Below, piece after piece: positions 6,578 through 14,195 of a stretch of DNA of 16,838 nucleotides (its first letter is position 1; each line of letters starts with the position of its first letter). The position numbers and the translations under genes are program-made. The notes below the pieces were generated by a model. That model had not been told where the DNA came from. It was given only the letters and a program-made list of their open reading frames with translations, and made no database searches. The stretch is from Sporomusaceae bacterium UBA1887. Lineage in GTDB: Bacteria > Bacillota > Negativicutes > Sporomusales > DSM-15969. Where the stretch lies: positions 1 through 16,838 of the forward strand of contig DDHB01000057.1 of NCBI GenBank assembly GCA_002337925.1, written 5' to 3'.

Positions 6578-6603
6578 GAAATAAATTCGCTAAAGTGAAT
6601 AAA
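6567..6603. promoter_or_regulatory. Tandem near-palindromic operators in the XRE-cupin/small-gene divergent region
   Basis: TTCGTTAAAATGAA (6567-6580) and TTCGCTAAAGTGAA (6586-6599) have near-symmetric TTC...GAA ends and repeat at a 19-bp offset, each followed by ATAAA or TAAA. The first overlaps the -10 box of the rightward promoter. A pair of dyads nearly two helical turns apart fits cooperative binding by a dimeric XRE protein. Assigning them to the adjacent regulator is inference. Confidence 0.5.
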
Positions 6604-6764
6604 TTGAAGCTATATATAAAATTTTACTTGCTTTAGATGGTGTTTGCAAGAAGGCCCTTCTCATATGAAGCTTTAACGGAGTAAAACGTTTCCCAAAATG
6701 TATTGCTGATAGTGAAAATGAATTTAACTCGTGCTTGTACAATATGACAGGGGGAAATAAGATA

Positions 6765-6935
6765 ATGACTCACAAAAAGCATCTTGCAGAAAAGATTGCG
6801 GAATTAACGGAGATGATTTTAGAAGCCGAAAGAGAAGGGCATCTATTTGATTATTTTTATCTACATGAAGAACTGGAAAAAGCAATAGACCAATATACTG
6901 CTTATAAAACTAATATGATTAGAGCTAAACAATAA
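6765..6935 (+). CDS. Small helical protein, possibly Spo0E-like
   Basis: A 56-residue acidic protein predicted to form two helices: residues ~4-24 (HLAEKIAELTEMILEAEREG) and ~30-50 (YFYLHEELEKAIDQYTAYK). The length, the helical hairpin and the second-helix pattern LHEELEKAIDQY recall Spo0E-type aspartyl-phosphate phosphatases. Their core is S-Q-x-L-D, but here the positions read H-E-E-L-E. The key motif is therefore not conserved and the assignment is tentative. ATG at 6765 follows an AGGGGG run about eleven bases upstream. ATGs at 6735 and 6744 are also in frame but lack a ribosome-binding site. Terminator copy C follows 36 bp after the stop, which supports a real transcription unit. Confidence 0.55.
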   Translation: MTHKKHLAEKIAELTEMILEAEREGHLFDYFYLHEELEKAIDQYTAYKTNMIRAKQ

Positions 6936-6971
6936 GGCTTATTCTACATGAATCAAATGAAAAAACTTCGA

Positions 6972-7010
6972 AACAGCAAGGCTTCAGAATTTCTGAGCCT
7001 TGCTGTTTTT
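6972..7010 (+). terminator. Terminator hairpin family copy C (compensated stem)
   Basis: The stem is AACAGCAAGGC/GCCTTGCTGTT followed by TTTTT. Relative to the other copies the fourth base of the 5' arm is A instead of G, and the facing base is T instead of C. Pairing is preserved by a double change. The apex is CAGAA/TTCTG. It follows the small gene. Confidence 0.85.
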
Positions 7011-7026
7011 GTGTTAGCGGGCTGAA

Positions 7027-7057
7027 GTGGGACAAGGGGACAGGTTCCTTGTCCCAC
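7027..7057 (+). repeat. REP-like hairpin, copy 1
   Basis: The arms GTGGGACAAGG and CCTTGTCCCAC pair over 11 bp around the loop GGACAGGTT. The same 30 bp recur without change at 9014-9043 in the same orientation. The sequence resembles REP-type palindromes spread by Y1 (IS200-like) transposases, but no such transposase gene is in the window. Confidence 0.75.
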
Positions 7058-7094
7058 TGGTCATGGCGCAAAAACAAGAAATCCTGTCGGAGCT

Positions 7095-7124
7095 TTGTCA
7101 ATTGGGCAGGAGTTCATGTATACT
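7095..7124 (+). promoter_or_regulatory. Putative promoter of the marR-type gene
   Basis: TTGTCA (7095-7100), an 18-bp spacer and TATACT (7119-7124) lie just upstream of the regulator's ribosome-binding site. No dyad matching the one at 7742-7753 is evident here. Confidence 0.55.
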
Positions 7125-7160
7125 TAAGGAGTAACTGCACTAATGGGCGGAGGACAGGCC

Positions 7161-7634
7161 GTGAACAAAGAAGAACAGGTTATGATGAGTTTTAGGGAGT
7201 TATTTAATAAGATGAGTTGGCTTAACAGGCTTAAGATGAAAGAGAGCCTTAAGGGGTATCAGCCGTCTGAAGTACATTGCATCGAATACATTGGCAGAAA
7301 TGCAGATTCCAATGTGGCAAAGCTTGCAGAGTCCTTTTTTATGACTACCGGTGCTATGAGTAAAATGACGAAGAAGCTCATCGAAAGAGGCGTCATCGAA
7401 AGCTACCAGAAGCCGGAGAACAAGAAAGAAGTTTATTATAGGCTTACGGATCAAGGGGAAGCCATTTATAACATTCATGAGAAACTGCACCAAGAATTCC
7501 AAGAGCGGGATAAATCCGTATTTGAGCAGGTTACCGACGAACAATTTGGCACTATGCTTAGCTTCATAGAGAAATATAGTAAGCATTTGGATGGAGAAAT
7601 AAGGAAACTGGATGCAGATAGGGAGTCAAAATAA
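7161..7634 (+). CDS. MarR-family transcriptional regulator
   Basis: A 157-residue winged-helix regulator of the MarR family. It has an N-terminal dimerisation helix, the helix-turn-helix at about residues 48-80 (NVAKLAESFFMTTGAMSKMTKKLIERGVI) and the wing at about residues 80-100 (KPENKKEVYYRLTDQG). A C-terminal dimerisation helix pair completes it. MarR proteins usually repress export or stress genes until a phenolic or other ligand binds. An ATG at 7143 is in frame, but GTG at 7161 lies 6 bp after GGAGGA (7149-7154) and is preferred. The next gene is an MFS exporter with its own promoter and a palindromic site, which is the likely target. A terminator separates the two genes. Confidence 0.9.
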   Translation: MNKEEQVMMSFRELFNKMSWLNRLKMKESLKGYQPSEVHCIEYIGRNADSNVAKLAESFFMTTGAMSKMTKKLIERGVIESYQKPENKKEVYYRLTDQGEAIYNIHEKLHQEFQERDKSVFEQVTDEQFGTMLSFIEKYSKHLDGEIRKLDADRESK

Positions 7635-7656
7635 AATTCCATAGTGAAAAACCACA

Positions 7657-7692
7657 GGCAGCCTGGCGCTATTGAGAACAGGCTGTCTTTTT
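7657..7692 (+). terminator. Rho-independent terminator after the marR-type gene
   Basis: The 9-bp stem GGCAGCCTG/CAGGCTGTC (one G-T pair) has a 13-nt loop and is followed by TTTTT. It does not belong to the repeated hairpin family found elsewhere in this window. Confidence 0.65.
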
Positions 7693-7705
7693 GTTGCCGG
7701 TAGTT

Positions 7706-7734
7706 TTGACAAGGCAGTTAAGATATGCTATGAT
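7706..7734 (+). promoter_or_regulatory. Sigma-A promoter of the MFS exporter gene
   Basis: A consensus TTGACA (7706-7711), a 17-bp spacer and TATGAT (7729-7734) lie 50 bp upstream of the transporter start. The transcript should begin near 7741, at the edge of a perfect palindrome. Confidence 0.75.
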
Positions 7735-7741
7735 TGTTTTG

Positions 7742-7753
7742 CTTCCTAGGAAG
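7742..7753. promoter_or_regulatory. Perfect 12-bp palindrome, candidate MarR operator
   Basis: CTTCCTAGGAAG is a perfect dyad placed exactly at the predicted transcription start of the MFS gene. Flanking TTT and AAA extend the symmetry imperfectly to about 22 bp. Its position fits steric repression, most likely by the MarR protein encoded just upstream. Confidence 0.5.
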
Positions 7754-7784
7754 TGAAATTTATAACCTTAGAAAGGGATACAGT

Positions 7785-9008
7785 ATGTCTAAAATTAGAG
7801 CACACAATGAACAGAATATAGAGCAACCCGTAGATAAACATGCCTTGCTATTCGGCCTTATCGCTGTGTTTCTTTGCGGGTTAGGCTTCAGTATTATAGC
7901 ACCTGTTGTCCCATTTCTGGTGCAGCCTTATACAAGTAATCCGGGAGAACAAGCAATAGTTGTTACGCTGCTGACCTCTGTGTATGCGGTCTGCGTGTTT
8001 TTTGCGGCCCCTGCACTTGGCGCATTGAGCGACAAATATGGCCGTCGTCCATTGCTTTTACTATGCCTTTTAGGGTCGGCAATTGGCTACTTGGTCTTTG
8101 GCATAGGCGGAGCTCTGTGGGTACTGTTTGCCGGGCGTATCATAGAAGGGATAACCGGCGGCAGCATAAGTACGATTTTTGCCTATTTTGCCGACATTAT
8201 CCCTAGAGACCAGAGAACCAAATACTTTGGCTGGATGAGTGCGGTTGTAGGCGTAGGTACTGTCATTGGGCCAACGGTAGGCGGCTTACTTGCCAAGTTT
8301 GGTTATGCTGTGCCGATGTATTTTGGTGCAATCATCACTTTAGTGAATGTGGTTTATGGATACTTTTTTATGCCTGAGAGCCTTGATAAGAAGAACAGAC
8401 TGAAAGAGATTACGTTGGTAAGGCTGAATCCCTTTACTCAGCTTGCAAGCGTACTTTCTATGAAGAACTTAAAAAGGCTGCTGGTCTCAGCATTCTTGCT
8501 TTGGATACCCAATGGAGCGCTGCAGGCAGTGTTTTCCCAATTTACAATGGATACATTCAATTGGCAGCCTGCACTCATTGGACTAATGTTTTCTATTATC
8601 GGGTTCCAGGACATCATTTCGCAGGGGTTCATCATGCCCAAGCTATTGCTAAAACTAAGTGATAAACAGATAGCGATTTTAGGGATGGGGTCAGAGGTTA
8701 TCGGCTACAGTCTGATTGCAGCATCGGCGTTGTTCTCTTACTATCCGCTGTTTATCGCTGGCATGCTTATATTCGGTTTCGGTGATTCCATCTTTGGGCC
8801 TTCGTTCAATGGGATGCTTTCCAAAGCTGTCAATGCCAGTGAACAAGGCCGGGTTCAAGGCGGCAGCCAATCCATTCAGGCCTTGGCAAGAATCATTGGG
8901 CCTGTCATTGGCGGTCAGATCTATGTATCGATAGGGTCTCCTGCACCCGCTGTTATGGGTATCGTCTTCCTATCAGCAGCAATCCTGGTTTTGTATGAGA
9001 GTACGTAA
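7785..9008 (+). CDS. MFS drug/metabolite exporter (TetA-like, 12-TM)
   Basis: A 407-residue inner-membrane proton antiporter of the major facilitator superfamily, DHA1/TetA-like branch. It has about twelve hydrophobic segments. The motif-A loop GALSDKYGRRP follows TM2, and GVGTVIGPTVGGLLAKFG in TM5 is the antiporter motif C. A second copy of the GPVIGG pattern occurs near residue 380. The frame is open 17 codons further upstream, but ATG at 7785 follows AAAGGGA and gives a normal cytoplasmic N-terminus. The C-terminal tail after the last membrane segment is only a few residues. A REP-like hairpin begins 6 bp after the stop. The adjacent MarR gene and the palindrome at the promoter suggest ligand-induced export. 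The substrate is unknown. Confidence 0.9.
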   Translation: MSKIRAHNEQNIEQPVDKHALLFGLIAVFLCGLGFSIIAPVVPFLVQPYTSNPGEQAIVVTLLTSVYAVCVFFAAPALGALSDKYGRRPLLLLCLLGSAIGYLVFGIGGALWVLFAGRIIEGITGGSISTIFAYFADIIPRDQRTKYFGWMSAVVGVGTVIGPTVGGLLAKFGYAVPMYFGAIITLVNVVYGYFFMPESLDKKNRLKEITLVRLNPFTQLASVLSMKNLKRLLVSAFLLWIPNGALQAVFSQFTMDTFNWQPALIGLMFSIIGFQDIISQGFIMPKLLLKLSDKQIAILGMGSEVIGYSLIAASALFSYYPLFIAGMLIFGFGDSIFGPSFNGMLSKAVNASEQGRVQGGSQSIQALARIIGPVIGGQIYVSIGSPAPAVMGIVFLSAAILVLYEST

Positions 9009-9013
9009 ATTTT

Positions 9014-9043
9014 GTGGGACAAGGGGACAGGTTCCTTGTCCCA
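9014..9043 (+). repeat. REP-like hairpin, copy 2
   Basis: This is identical over 30 bp and in the same orientation to 7027-7056. The perfect 9-bp core stem is GGGACAAGG/CCTTGTCCC. Together the two copies bracket the marR-MFS module at a distance of 1987 bp. Confidence 0.75.
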
Positions 9044-9128
9044 GAGTGGCAACCAAAGAATGAAATACCGTAATTTGCTAATACTGGTGTAGGTAAGCAC
9101 CATTATGAAAGCAGATAGGTGATAAGTA

Positions 9129-9704
9129 ATGAAACGAGTCATGAAGATGGGGAACGGTAAGAAGTCTACACTTAAGTATGTAAGTGATGAAGGAGCATTA
9201 GAGGGCTTTGATATTCAAATTGATGAGGACAATAGAAAACGCATTGATAAATTAGTGGACAATTACGAGCGTACGATCATTACACGTGTAAATGAAACCT
9301 ATTTGCTGAACACGTCACGGGCGGATCAGTTGGCCGATACTATCGCCAGATTTGGCGGGAGTTGGAAGTTCATTATATTGTTCCTTTCCTTTTTAATCCT
9401 CTGGATGGTATGGAATATCTTGCAGTTTACGTATCACTTTGATGAAGCTCCGTTTATATTATTGAACTTAATCTTATCCTGTTTGGCAGCACTCCAGGCT
9501 CCCATTATTATGATGAGTCAAAACCGTCAGGCAACGAGAGATAAAGATGAGTCGATCATTGATTTTGCAATAAATTATAAAGCAGAACAAGAAATTGATG
9601 ATATGCAAGGACATCTCCACAGGCTTGAGAAGCATATAAAAGAGATCCATTTGAGCTTAAAGGCGTTGGATTTAAAAATACAGCAGCTTAAAGAAAAAGA
9701 ATGA
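9129..9704 (+). CDS. DUF1003 family membrane protein
   Basis: This 191-residue protein matches the DUF1003 family. The soluble N-terminus is followed by ADQLADTIARFGGSWKFI at about residues 66-83. Two membrane helices come next, around FLSFLILWMVWN and APFILLNLILSCLAALQAP, then the family signature IIMMSQNRQATRD near residue 127. The C-terminal ~55 residues are a likely coiled coil (EQEIDDMQGHLHRLEKHIKEI). The function of the family is not established. Start ATG 9129 follows AGGTGAT at good spacing. No clear promoter or terminator is visible. The gene lies between the REP-like hairpin and the T-box promoter. Confidence 0.9.
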   Translation: MKRVMKMGNGKKSTLKYVSDEGALEGFDIQIDEDNRKRIDKLVDNYERTIITRVNETYLLNTSRADQLADTIARFGGSWKFIILFLSFLILWMVWNILQFTYHFDEAPFILLNLILSCLAALQAPIIMMSQNRQATRDKDESIIDFAINYKAEQEIDDMQGHLHRLEKHIKEIHLSLKALDLKIQQLKEKE

Positions 9705-9743
9705 GTAGGAAGCGGAGCAAGGAGTTGTGCTTGTGAGGTTTGT

Positions 9744-9772
9744 TTGACATTTCCCTGCCGGAGAAGTATAAT
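9744..9772 (+). promoter_or_regulatory. Consensus sigma-A promoter of the T-box/ileS unit
   Basis: A perfect TTGACA (9744-9749), a 17-bp spacer and a perfect TATAAT (9767-9772) place the transcript start near 9779. This is immediately upstream of the T-box leader. Confidence 0.9.
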
Positions 9773-9778
9773 CACGAG

Positions 9779-10029
9779 TAATATTTTAATATAGTTTCTT
9801 GAAAAGCGATGAACAGGAAGAGTATTGCGGAAACAGACCTTACAGAGAGCGGGAGTGTTGAGAACCTGCAGGAAGTACCGGAAGAAAATCACCTGAGAGC
9901 TGATGACTGAATGCTTAGTAGGTTAATCCGTATTCCTGCGTTAAAGGATAAGGTATGCAGTACCTGAGAATAGTAAGGTGGTATAAATGAAGGTAACGCT
10001 TCGTCCTGACTAAGGGACGAGGCTTTTTT
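9779..10029 (+). ncRNA. T-box riboswitch, isoleucine type
   Basis: This leader RNA senses uncharged tRNA-Ile and lets ileS be transcribed only when isoleucyl-tRNA is short. Stem I begins near GATGAACAGGAAGAGTA, with AGAGAGCGGG after it. The specifier loop carries ATC (9888-9890), an isoleucine codon, in the context GAAAATCACC before CTGAGAGC. The T-box core AAGGTGGTAT supplies TGGT (9979-9982) to pair with the tRNA acceptor end ACCA. The rest of the T-box (TAAATGAAGG) is more degenerate than the usual ACCGCG. The leader ends in the terminator at 9998-10029. It sits between a consensus promoter and a type-2 ileS gene, as expected. Confidence 0.9.
9998..10029 (+). terminator. Regulatory terminator of the T-box
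   Basis: The stem GCTTCGTCC/GGACGAGGC is followed by TTTTTT. It is the alternative to the antiterminator that forms when uncharged tRNA-Ile binds at 9979-9982. Confidence 0.85.
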
Positions 10030-10089
10030 ATTACCGTATTTTCGGGTATGCAAGACGTTGAAGCGTTTATGAAAATGGAGGGGCAGTAT

Positions 10090-13000
10090 ATGTATAAAAA
10101 AGTAAGTCCTAAGAATAATTTTGTGGAGATGGAAAAATCCATCCTGGCCTCGTGGGAAGAGCAAGAGATCATTGCCAAGAGTTTTAAGATGAACGAGGGC
10201 AAGGAGTATTTTACATTTTATGACGGACCGCCGACTGCGAATGGCAGTCCCCACATCGGTCACGTTGTTACCCGGGTTATCAAAGACCTCATTCCACGGT
10301 ATAAAGTCATGAAGGGATACCGGGTTCTGCGCAAAGCTGGCTGGGATACACATGGTCTGCCGGTTGAGCTGGAAGTTGAGAAAAAGCTGGGTATTTCCGG
10401 CAAGCCTGAAATTGAGAAATATGGCGTGGAAGAATTCGTGAAGCAATGCAAAGAAAGCGTGTTTACCTACGCTACCCAGTGGAAGGAAATGTCGGAGAGG
10501 GTAGCATTCTGGATTGACATGGAGAATCCGTATGTTACCTACCATAATGAATACATTGAATCAGTCTGGTGGTCACTAAGGCAGCTTTGGGATAAAGATT
10601 TACTATATAAGGGGCATAAAGTTGTTCCGTATTGCCCGCGCTGTGGTACTGCTTTGTCTTCTCATGAAGTAGCTCAGGGCTATAAGGACGTGAAAGACAA
10701 CTCGGCCTATGTCAAATTTAGGCTCAAAGGGGAAAATACCGCCATTCTCGTATGGACCACTACCCCCTGGACACTGCCTAGCAACGTGGCCTTGGCCGTT
10801 AACCAGACCTTTGATTATGTCGAAGTCATCCATCAGGAAGAACATGTAATCGTAGCAAAAGAGCGGCTGAGCTGCCTGGAGAGCGAATATGAGCTGGTAC
10901 GCGAGTTCAAAGGGGAAGCTCTGCTGGGTAAAGAATATGAGCCCATGTTTTGCTTCGCGCAACCGGACAAAAAAGCCTATTATGTGGTTCATGGTGACTT
11001 TGTAACCTTGAGTGATGGTACCGGCATTGTGCATATTGCTCCGGCCTATGGCGAAGATGATAACCGCCTTGGCCAAAAGTATGATTTGCCACTCATTAAT
11101 CTAGTAGATGCACAAGGTAACTTTGTAGAAGAAGTGACTCCCTGGCAGGGCATGTTTGTCAAAAAAGCGGATGAAAAAATACTGGCATTCTTAAAAGAAA
11201 ACGGTATTCTGTTCAAAGCGGAAAAATATCTTCATTCCTATCCCTTCTGCTGGCGCTGCGATACTCCGCTCTTATATTATCCCCGCGTATCCTGGTTCGT
11301 CAGAATGTCCTCACTCAGGGATCAGCTTTTAGAGAATAACGACAAGATCAACTGGTACCCCGATAACATCAAAAAGGGACGGTTCGGCAATTTCTTAGAA
11401 AATGTAATAGACTGGGGTCTCAGCCGTGAGCGGTACTGGGGCACACCTTTGCCGATTTGGGAATGCGAATGCGGACACCGGGAATGCATCGGCAGTATCT
11501 CAGAGCTTAAGGAAAAAGGCCTGAACGTACCGGATGAACTTGACCTGCATAAGCCGTATATTGATAAACTCGAGATGAACTGCGCGCAGTGCGGCAAAAA
11601 GATGCAGCGAGTCAGTGAAGTAATTGACTGCTGGTATGACTCTGGCTCAATGCCATTTGCCCAGTATCACTATCCCTTCGAGAACAAGGAACTGTTTGAG
11701 CAAAACTTCCCGGCCCAGTTTATCTCTGAGGCTGTTGACCAGACCCGCGGCTGGTTCTATACCCTGCTTGCTATTTCCACTGCTGTTTTTGGCAAGAGCT
11801 CCTTTGAAAATTGTGTGGTATTGGGGCATGTACTCGATAAACAGGGCCTGAAAATGTCTAAACATAAAGGCAATGTCCTGAGTCCGTTTACCGTGCTGGA
11901 CAATCAAGGGGCCGATGCCCTGCGCTGGTACTTCTATACAACCAGTGCTCCCTGGCTGCCTTCCCGTTTTTATGAAGAGGCCGTCATTGAAGCGCAGCGC
12001 AAATTTATCAATACGTTGTGGAATGTGTACTCCTTCTATGTGCTCTATGCCGAAATCGACCAATTTAATCCGGAGCAATACGAGGGCAGACAGAGCAGTC
12101 ACGTGATGGACCGATGGATTATCTCCAAGCTGAATACACTGATCAACAAGGTCGACGAGTATTTACATGCTTATAAAATTACCGGTGCTGCCCAGCTAAT
12201 CGAAGAATTTACGGATGAACTTTCCAACTGGTATGTGCGGCGCAATCGAGTGAGATATTGGTCCATGGACATGACCGAGGACAAAATCGATGCGTATTTC
12301 ACTTTACACACTGTACTGAAAAAACTGGTGGTTGTAGCTGCTCCGTTTGTGCCGTTCATCACAGAGGAAATCTATCGCAATCTCGTAGTCGGAATCAACG
12401 CTAAGGCGCCGGAAAGCGTGCATTTATGCCTGTGGCCGGAATATGATGAATCGCAGGTTGATGCCAAGCTGGAAAAAGAAATGGAGCTGGCATACCGAAT
12501 TTGCGGACTGGGCCGCAGCGCGAGAAACCTCGCCAATATCAAGAACAGGCAGCCGCTCCCCAAGATGCTTGTCAGCACCAAGGAACTGGCGGACTACTAT
12601 ATCGACATTATTAAAGACGAACTCAATATCAAGGAAGTAGTGGTCAATGCCAATATGTCCGATTACGTAAGCTACACGGTCAAACCCAATCTGCCGGTGC
12701 TGGGCAAGACGTACGGCAAACTGCTGACAGGTATCAAAAAAGCAATTGCCGAAGCCAATCAGATGGAACTGGCGCTTCAGGTATCTGCCGGACAAAGCAT
12801 GACCATTCAGGTTGAGGGAACATCAATTGAACTCAACAGTGATAACCTCCTGGTCACGATGAACGGCCTGGAAGGGTTTGCTGTTGCCAGCGAAGGCGAA
12901 GTAGGCGTAGTATTGGACACCCACATTTCGGAAGAGCTAAAAAGGGAAGGCTACGCCAGAGAAATGATTAGCAAGCTGCAAAACATGAGAAAAGACAGTT

Positions 13001-13194
13001 CCTTTGAAGTGGTAGATAAGATTAAAATTTATATGGCTGGCAACGACCTACTGGAAACAATTGTTCAGCAATATAAAGAGTATATTATGAGCGAAACACT
13101 AGCTGTGGACATTGTTTTTCAGGCTGAATGTGACTATACTGAGGTAAATATTAACGGCGAAAAACTGCAGCTGGCAGTAGAACGGATTTCCTAA
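10090..13194 (+). CDS. ileS: Isoleucyl-tRNA synthetase, type 2 (IleS2)
   Basis: A class I aminoacyl-tRNA synthetase that charges tRNA-Ile in the cytoplasm. The 1034-residue length, the DCWYDSGSMPFAQYHYPFEN block and the long C-terminal extension in place of the E. coli-type zinc tail mark the type-2 (eukaryote-like) class. The HIGH motif is at residues 55-58 and KMSKH, in place of KMSKS, at 588-592. The CP1 editing domain lies roughly at residues 190-390. Cysteine pairs occur in CPRCGT, CWRCDT, CECGHREC and CAQCGK. An upstream in-frame ATG at 10048 has no ribosome-binding site. ATG 10090 follows GGAGGGG (10077-10083) by 6 bp and gives the normal N-terminus. Expression is governed by the T-box upstream. 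Type-2 enzymes include the mupirocin-insensitive MupA, so low mupirocin sensitivity is plausible but not shown. Confidence 0.97.
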   Translation: MYKKVSPKNNFVEMEKSILASWEEQEIIAKSFKMNEGKEYFTFYDGPPTANGSPHIGHVVTRVIKDLIPRYKVMKGYRVLRKAGWDTHGLPVELEVEKKLGISGKPEIEKYGVEEFVKQCKESVFTYATQWKEMSERVAFWIDMENPYVTYHNEYIESVWWSLRQLWDKDLLYKGHKVVPYCPRCGTALSSHEVAQGYKDVKDNSAYVKFRLKGENTAILVWTTTPWTLPSNVALAVNQTFDYVEVIHQEEHVIVAKERLSCLESEYELVREFKGEALLGKEYEPMFCFAQPDKKAYYVVHGDFVTLSDGTGIVHIAPAYGEDDNRLGQKYDLPLINLVDAQGNFVEEVTPWQGMFVKKADEKILAFLKENGILFKAEKYLHSYPFCWRCDTPLLYYPRVSWFVRMSSLRDQLLENNDKINWYPDNIKKGRFGNFLENVIDWGLSRERYWGTPLPIWECECGHRECIGSISELKEKGLNVPDELDLHKPYIDKLEMNCAQCGKKMQRVSEVIDCWYDSGSMPFAQYHYPFENKELFEQNFPAQFISEAVDQTRGWFYTLLAISTAVFGKSSFENCVVLGHVLDKQGLKMSKHKGNVLSPFTVLDNQGADALRWYFYTTSAPWLPSRFYEEAVIEAQRKFINTLWNVYSFYVLYAEIDQFNPEQYEGRQSSHVMDRWIISKLNTLINKVDEYLHAYKITGAAQLIEEFTDELSNWYVRRNRVRYWSMDMTEDKIDAYFTLHTVLKKLVVVAAPFVPFITEEIYRNLVVGINAKAPESVHLCLWPEYDESQVDAKLEKEMELAYRICGLGRSARNLANIKNRQPLPKMLVSTKELADYYIDIIKDELNIKEVVVNANMSDYVSYTVKPNLPVLGKTYGKLLTGIKKAIAEANQMELALQVSAGQSMTIQVEGTSIELNSDNLLVTMNGLEGFAVASEGEVGVVLDTHISEELKREGYAREMISKLQNMRKDSSFEVVDKIKIYMAGNDLLETIVQQYKEYIMSETLAVDIVFQAECDYTEVNINGEKLQLAVERIS

Positions 13195-13206
13195 ATAAAA
13201 GATAGA

Positions 13207-13245
13207 AACGGCAAGGCTTCAGAAAGTTGAAGCCTTGCCGTTTTT
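13207..13245 (+). terminator. Terminator hairpin family copy D, after ileS
   Basis: The 11-bp stem AACGGCAAGGC/GCCTTGCCGTT has an apex paired TTCA/TGAA and a TTTTT tail. It begins 12 bp after the ileS stop and separates ileS from the convergent LysR gene. Confidence 0.9.
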
Positions 13246-13276
13246 GTGTTTTTGAGAGATTTAAGGCCGCTTGTTT

Positions 13277-14146
13277 TTAACAAGTTAAACGATCTACAGC
13301 GTATTTGACAAAGCGCTTAACCGCTGGAGATGAATTTTGCAAGGAGGGAAGTGCGATACCCAGGGTGATTTGCTGCGGCGGATCAAGGGGAAGTTTTACA
13401 ACATCACCTTGCCACTTGCGAGTAATCAACTCATTCATAATGCTCATGCCTAAGCCTTGTTCAATCATAGCCATAGCAGCGAAGTTTTCTAATGTGGAAA
13501 ACTGGATGTCCGGATTTAAATTGTTGTTTTGAAACAGTGCCACTACATCAACATCGCGTCCAAGGGCAGGCATGATAAAACGTTCAGCTTCACAATTTTG
13601 CAGCGGATACGATGCTGCTGCGGCAAGCGGGTGTGTTTTCGGCAATACGGCCAGCATGGGATCATTAGCAAGCGGTATCCATTCATAGGGCATCGGATCT
13701 TTGTAGCTCAAAAAGGCCACGTCGGCAATTTTTTCATCCAGCCATTTCGTTACTTCCTGCCGAATCCCTTCCATCAGCTTGATCTGAATTTGCGGATAAT
13801 CCGCTTGAAATGCCCGAATGACACCCGGCAGCCAGTGGGTGGCAATACTGGAATATGCTGCGATTGTAATGCTGCCGATCAGCAGGCCATTCATTTCAGC
13901 AGCCAGTTGGTAAATGCGGTTTTCCTGCAAGAGGAATTCCCGTACAGCAGGCAAAATTTTTTCGCCATTCTCAGTGGGGATTACTCCTTTTTTATTCCTG
14001 CGCAGCAGGGAAAAACCCAGTTCATTTTCAAGAGCACTGACAAGTTGGCTTACGCCGGAGGGAGTGTAATTTAAAACCGCTGCTGCTTTTGAAAAACTCC
14101 CAGCCTCAACAGCGGCTAAAAACGCCTTGCATCTTGCACTTTCCAT
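13277..14146 (-). CDS. LysR-family transcriptional regulator
   Basis: A 289-residue LysR-type regulator. The N-terminal winged helix-turn-helix covers residues ~1-60 (MESARCKAFLAAVEAGSFSK, AAAVLNYTPSGVSQLVSALE, then GFSLLRRNKKGVIPTENG). The substrate-binding domain follows from about residue 88 (IGSITIAAYSSIATHWLPGVI onward). The start follows AAAAGGAGAGGC. It is transcribed away from an EamA-family transporter across a 131-bp gap, the usual arrangement in which a LysR protein controls its divergent neighbour. The gap contains ACTA-N9-TAGT and related A/T-rich elements that could be a LysR box. The ligand is unknown. Confidence 0.93.
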   Translation of the reverse strand: MESARCKAFLAAVEAGSFSKAAAVLNYTPSGVSQLVSALENELGFSLLRRNKKGVIPTENGEKILPAVREFLLQENRIYQLAAEMNGLLIGSITIAAYSSIATHWLPGVIRAFQADYPQIQIKLMEGIRQEVTKWLDEKIADVAFLSYKDPMPYEWIPLANDPMLAVLPKTHPLAAAASYPLQNCEAERFIMPALGRDVDVVALFQNNNLNPDIQFSTLENFAAMAMIEQGLGMSIMNELITRKWQGDVVKLPLDPPQQITLGIALPSLQNSSPAVKRFVKYAVDRLTC

Positions 14147-14195
14147 AAGCCTCTCCTTTTAAGTAATACTAAATATATACTATATGAATTGTAGT

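Noticed and set aside
6567..6603. Possible short CRISPR-like repeat
   Set aside because: There are only two units, directly adjacent without spacers; they fit tandem operators better.
7734..7784. N-terminal extension of the MFS frame
   Set aside because: It starts at the end of the -10 box and runs through the predicted transcript start and the palindrome; ATG 7785 has a proper ribosome-binding site.
9081..9098. TGGTG-N8-CACCA inverted repeat before the DUF1003 gene
   Set aside because: A 5-bp stem is short enough to arise by chance and no promoter nearby gives it a role.
9889..10545. 218-codon leftward frame
   Set aside because: It lies antisense to the T-box leader and the start of ileS, with no family resemblance; both of those features are well supported.
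13529..14074. 181-codon rightward frame
   Set aside because: It is antisense to the LysR gene, whose helix-turn-helix and sensor domain are clear, and it has no domain of its own.
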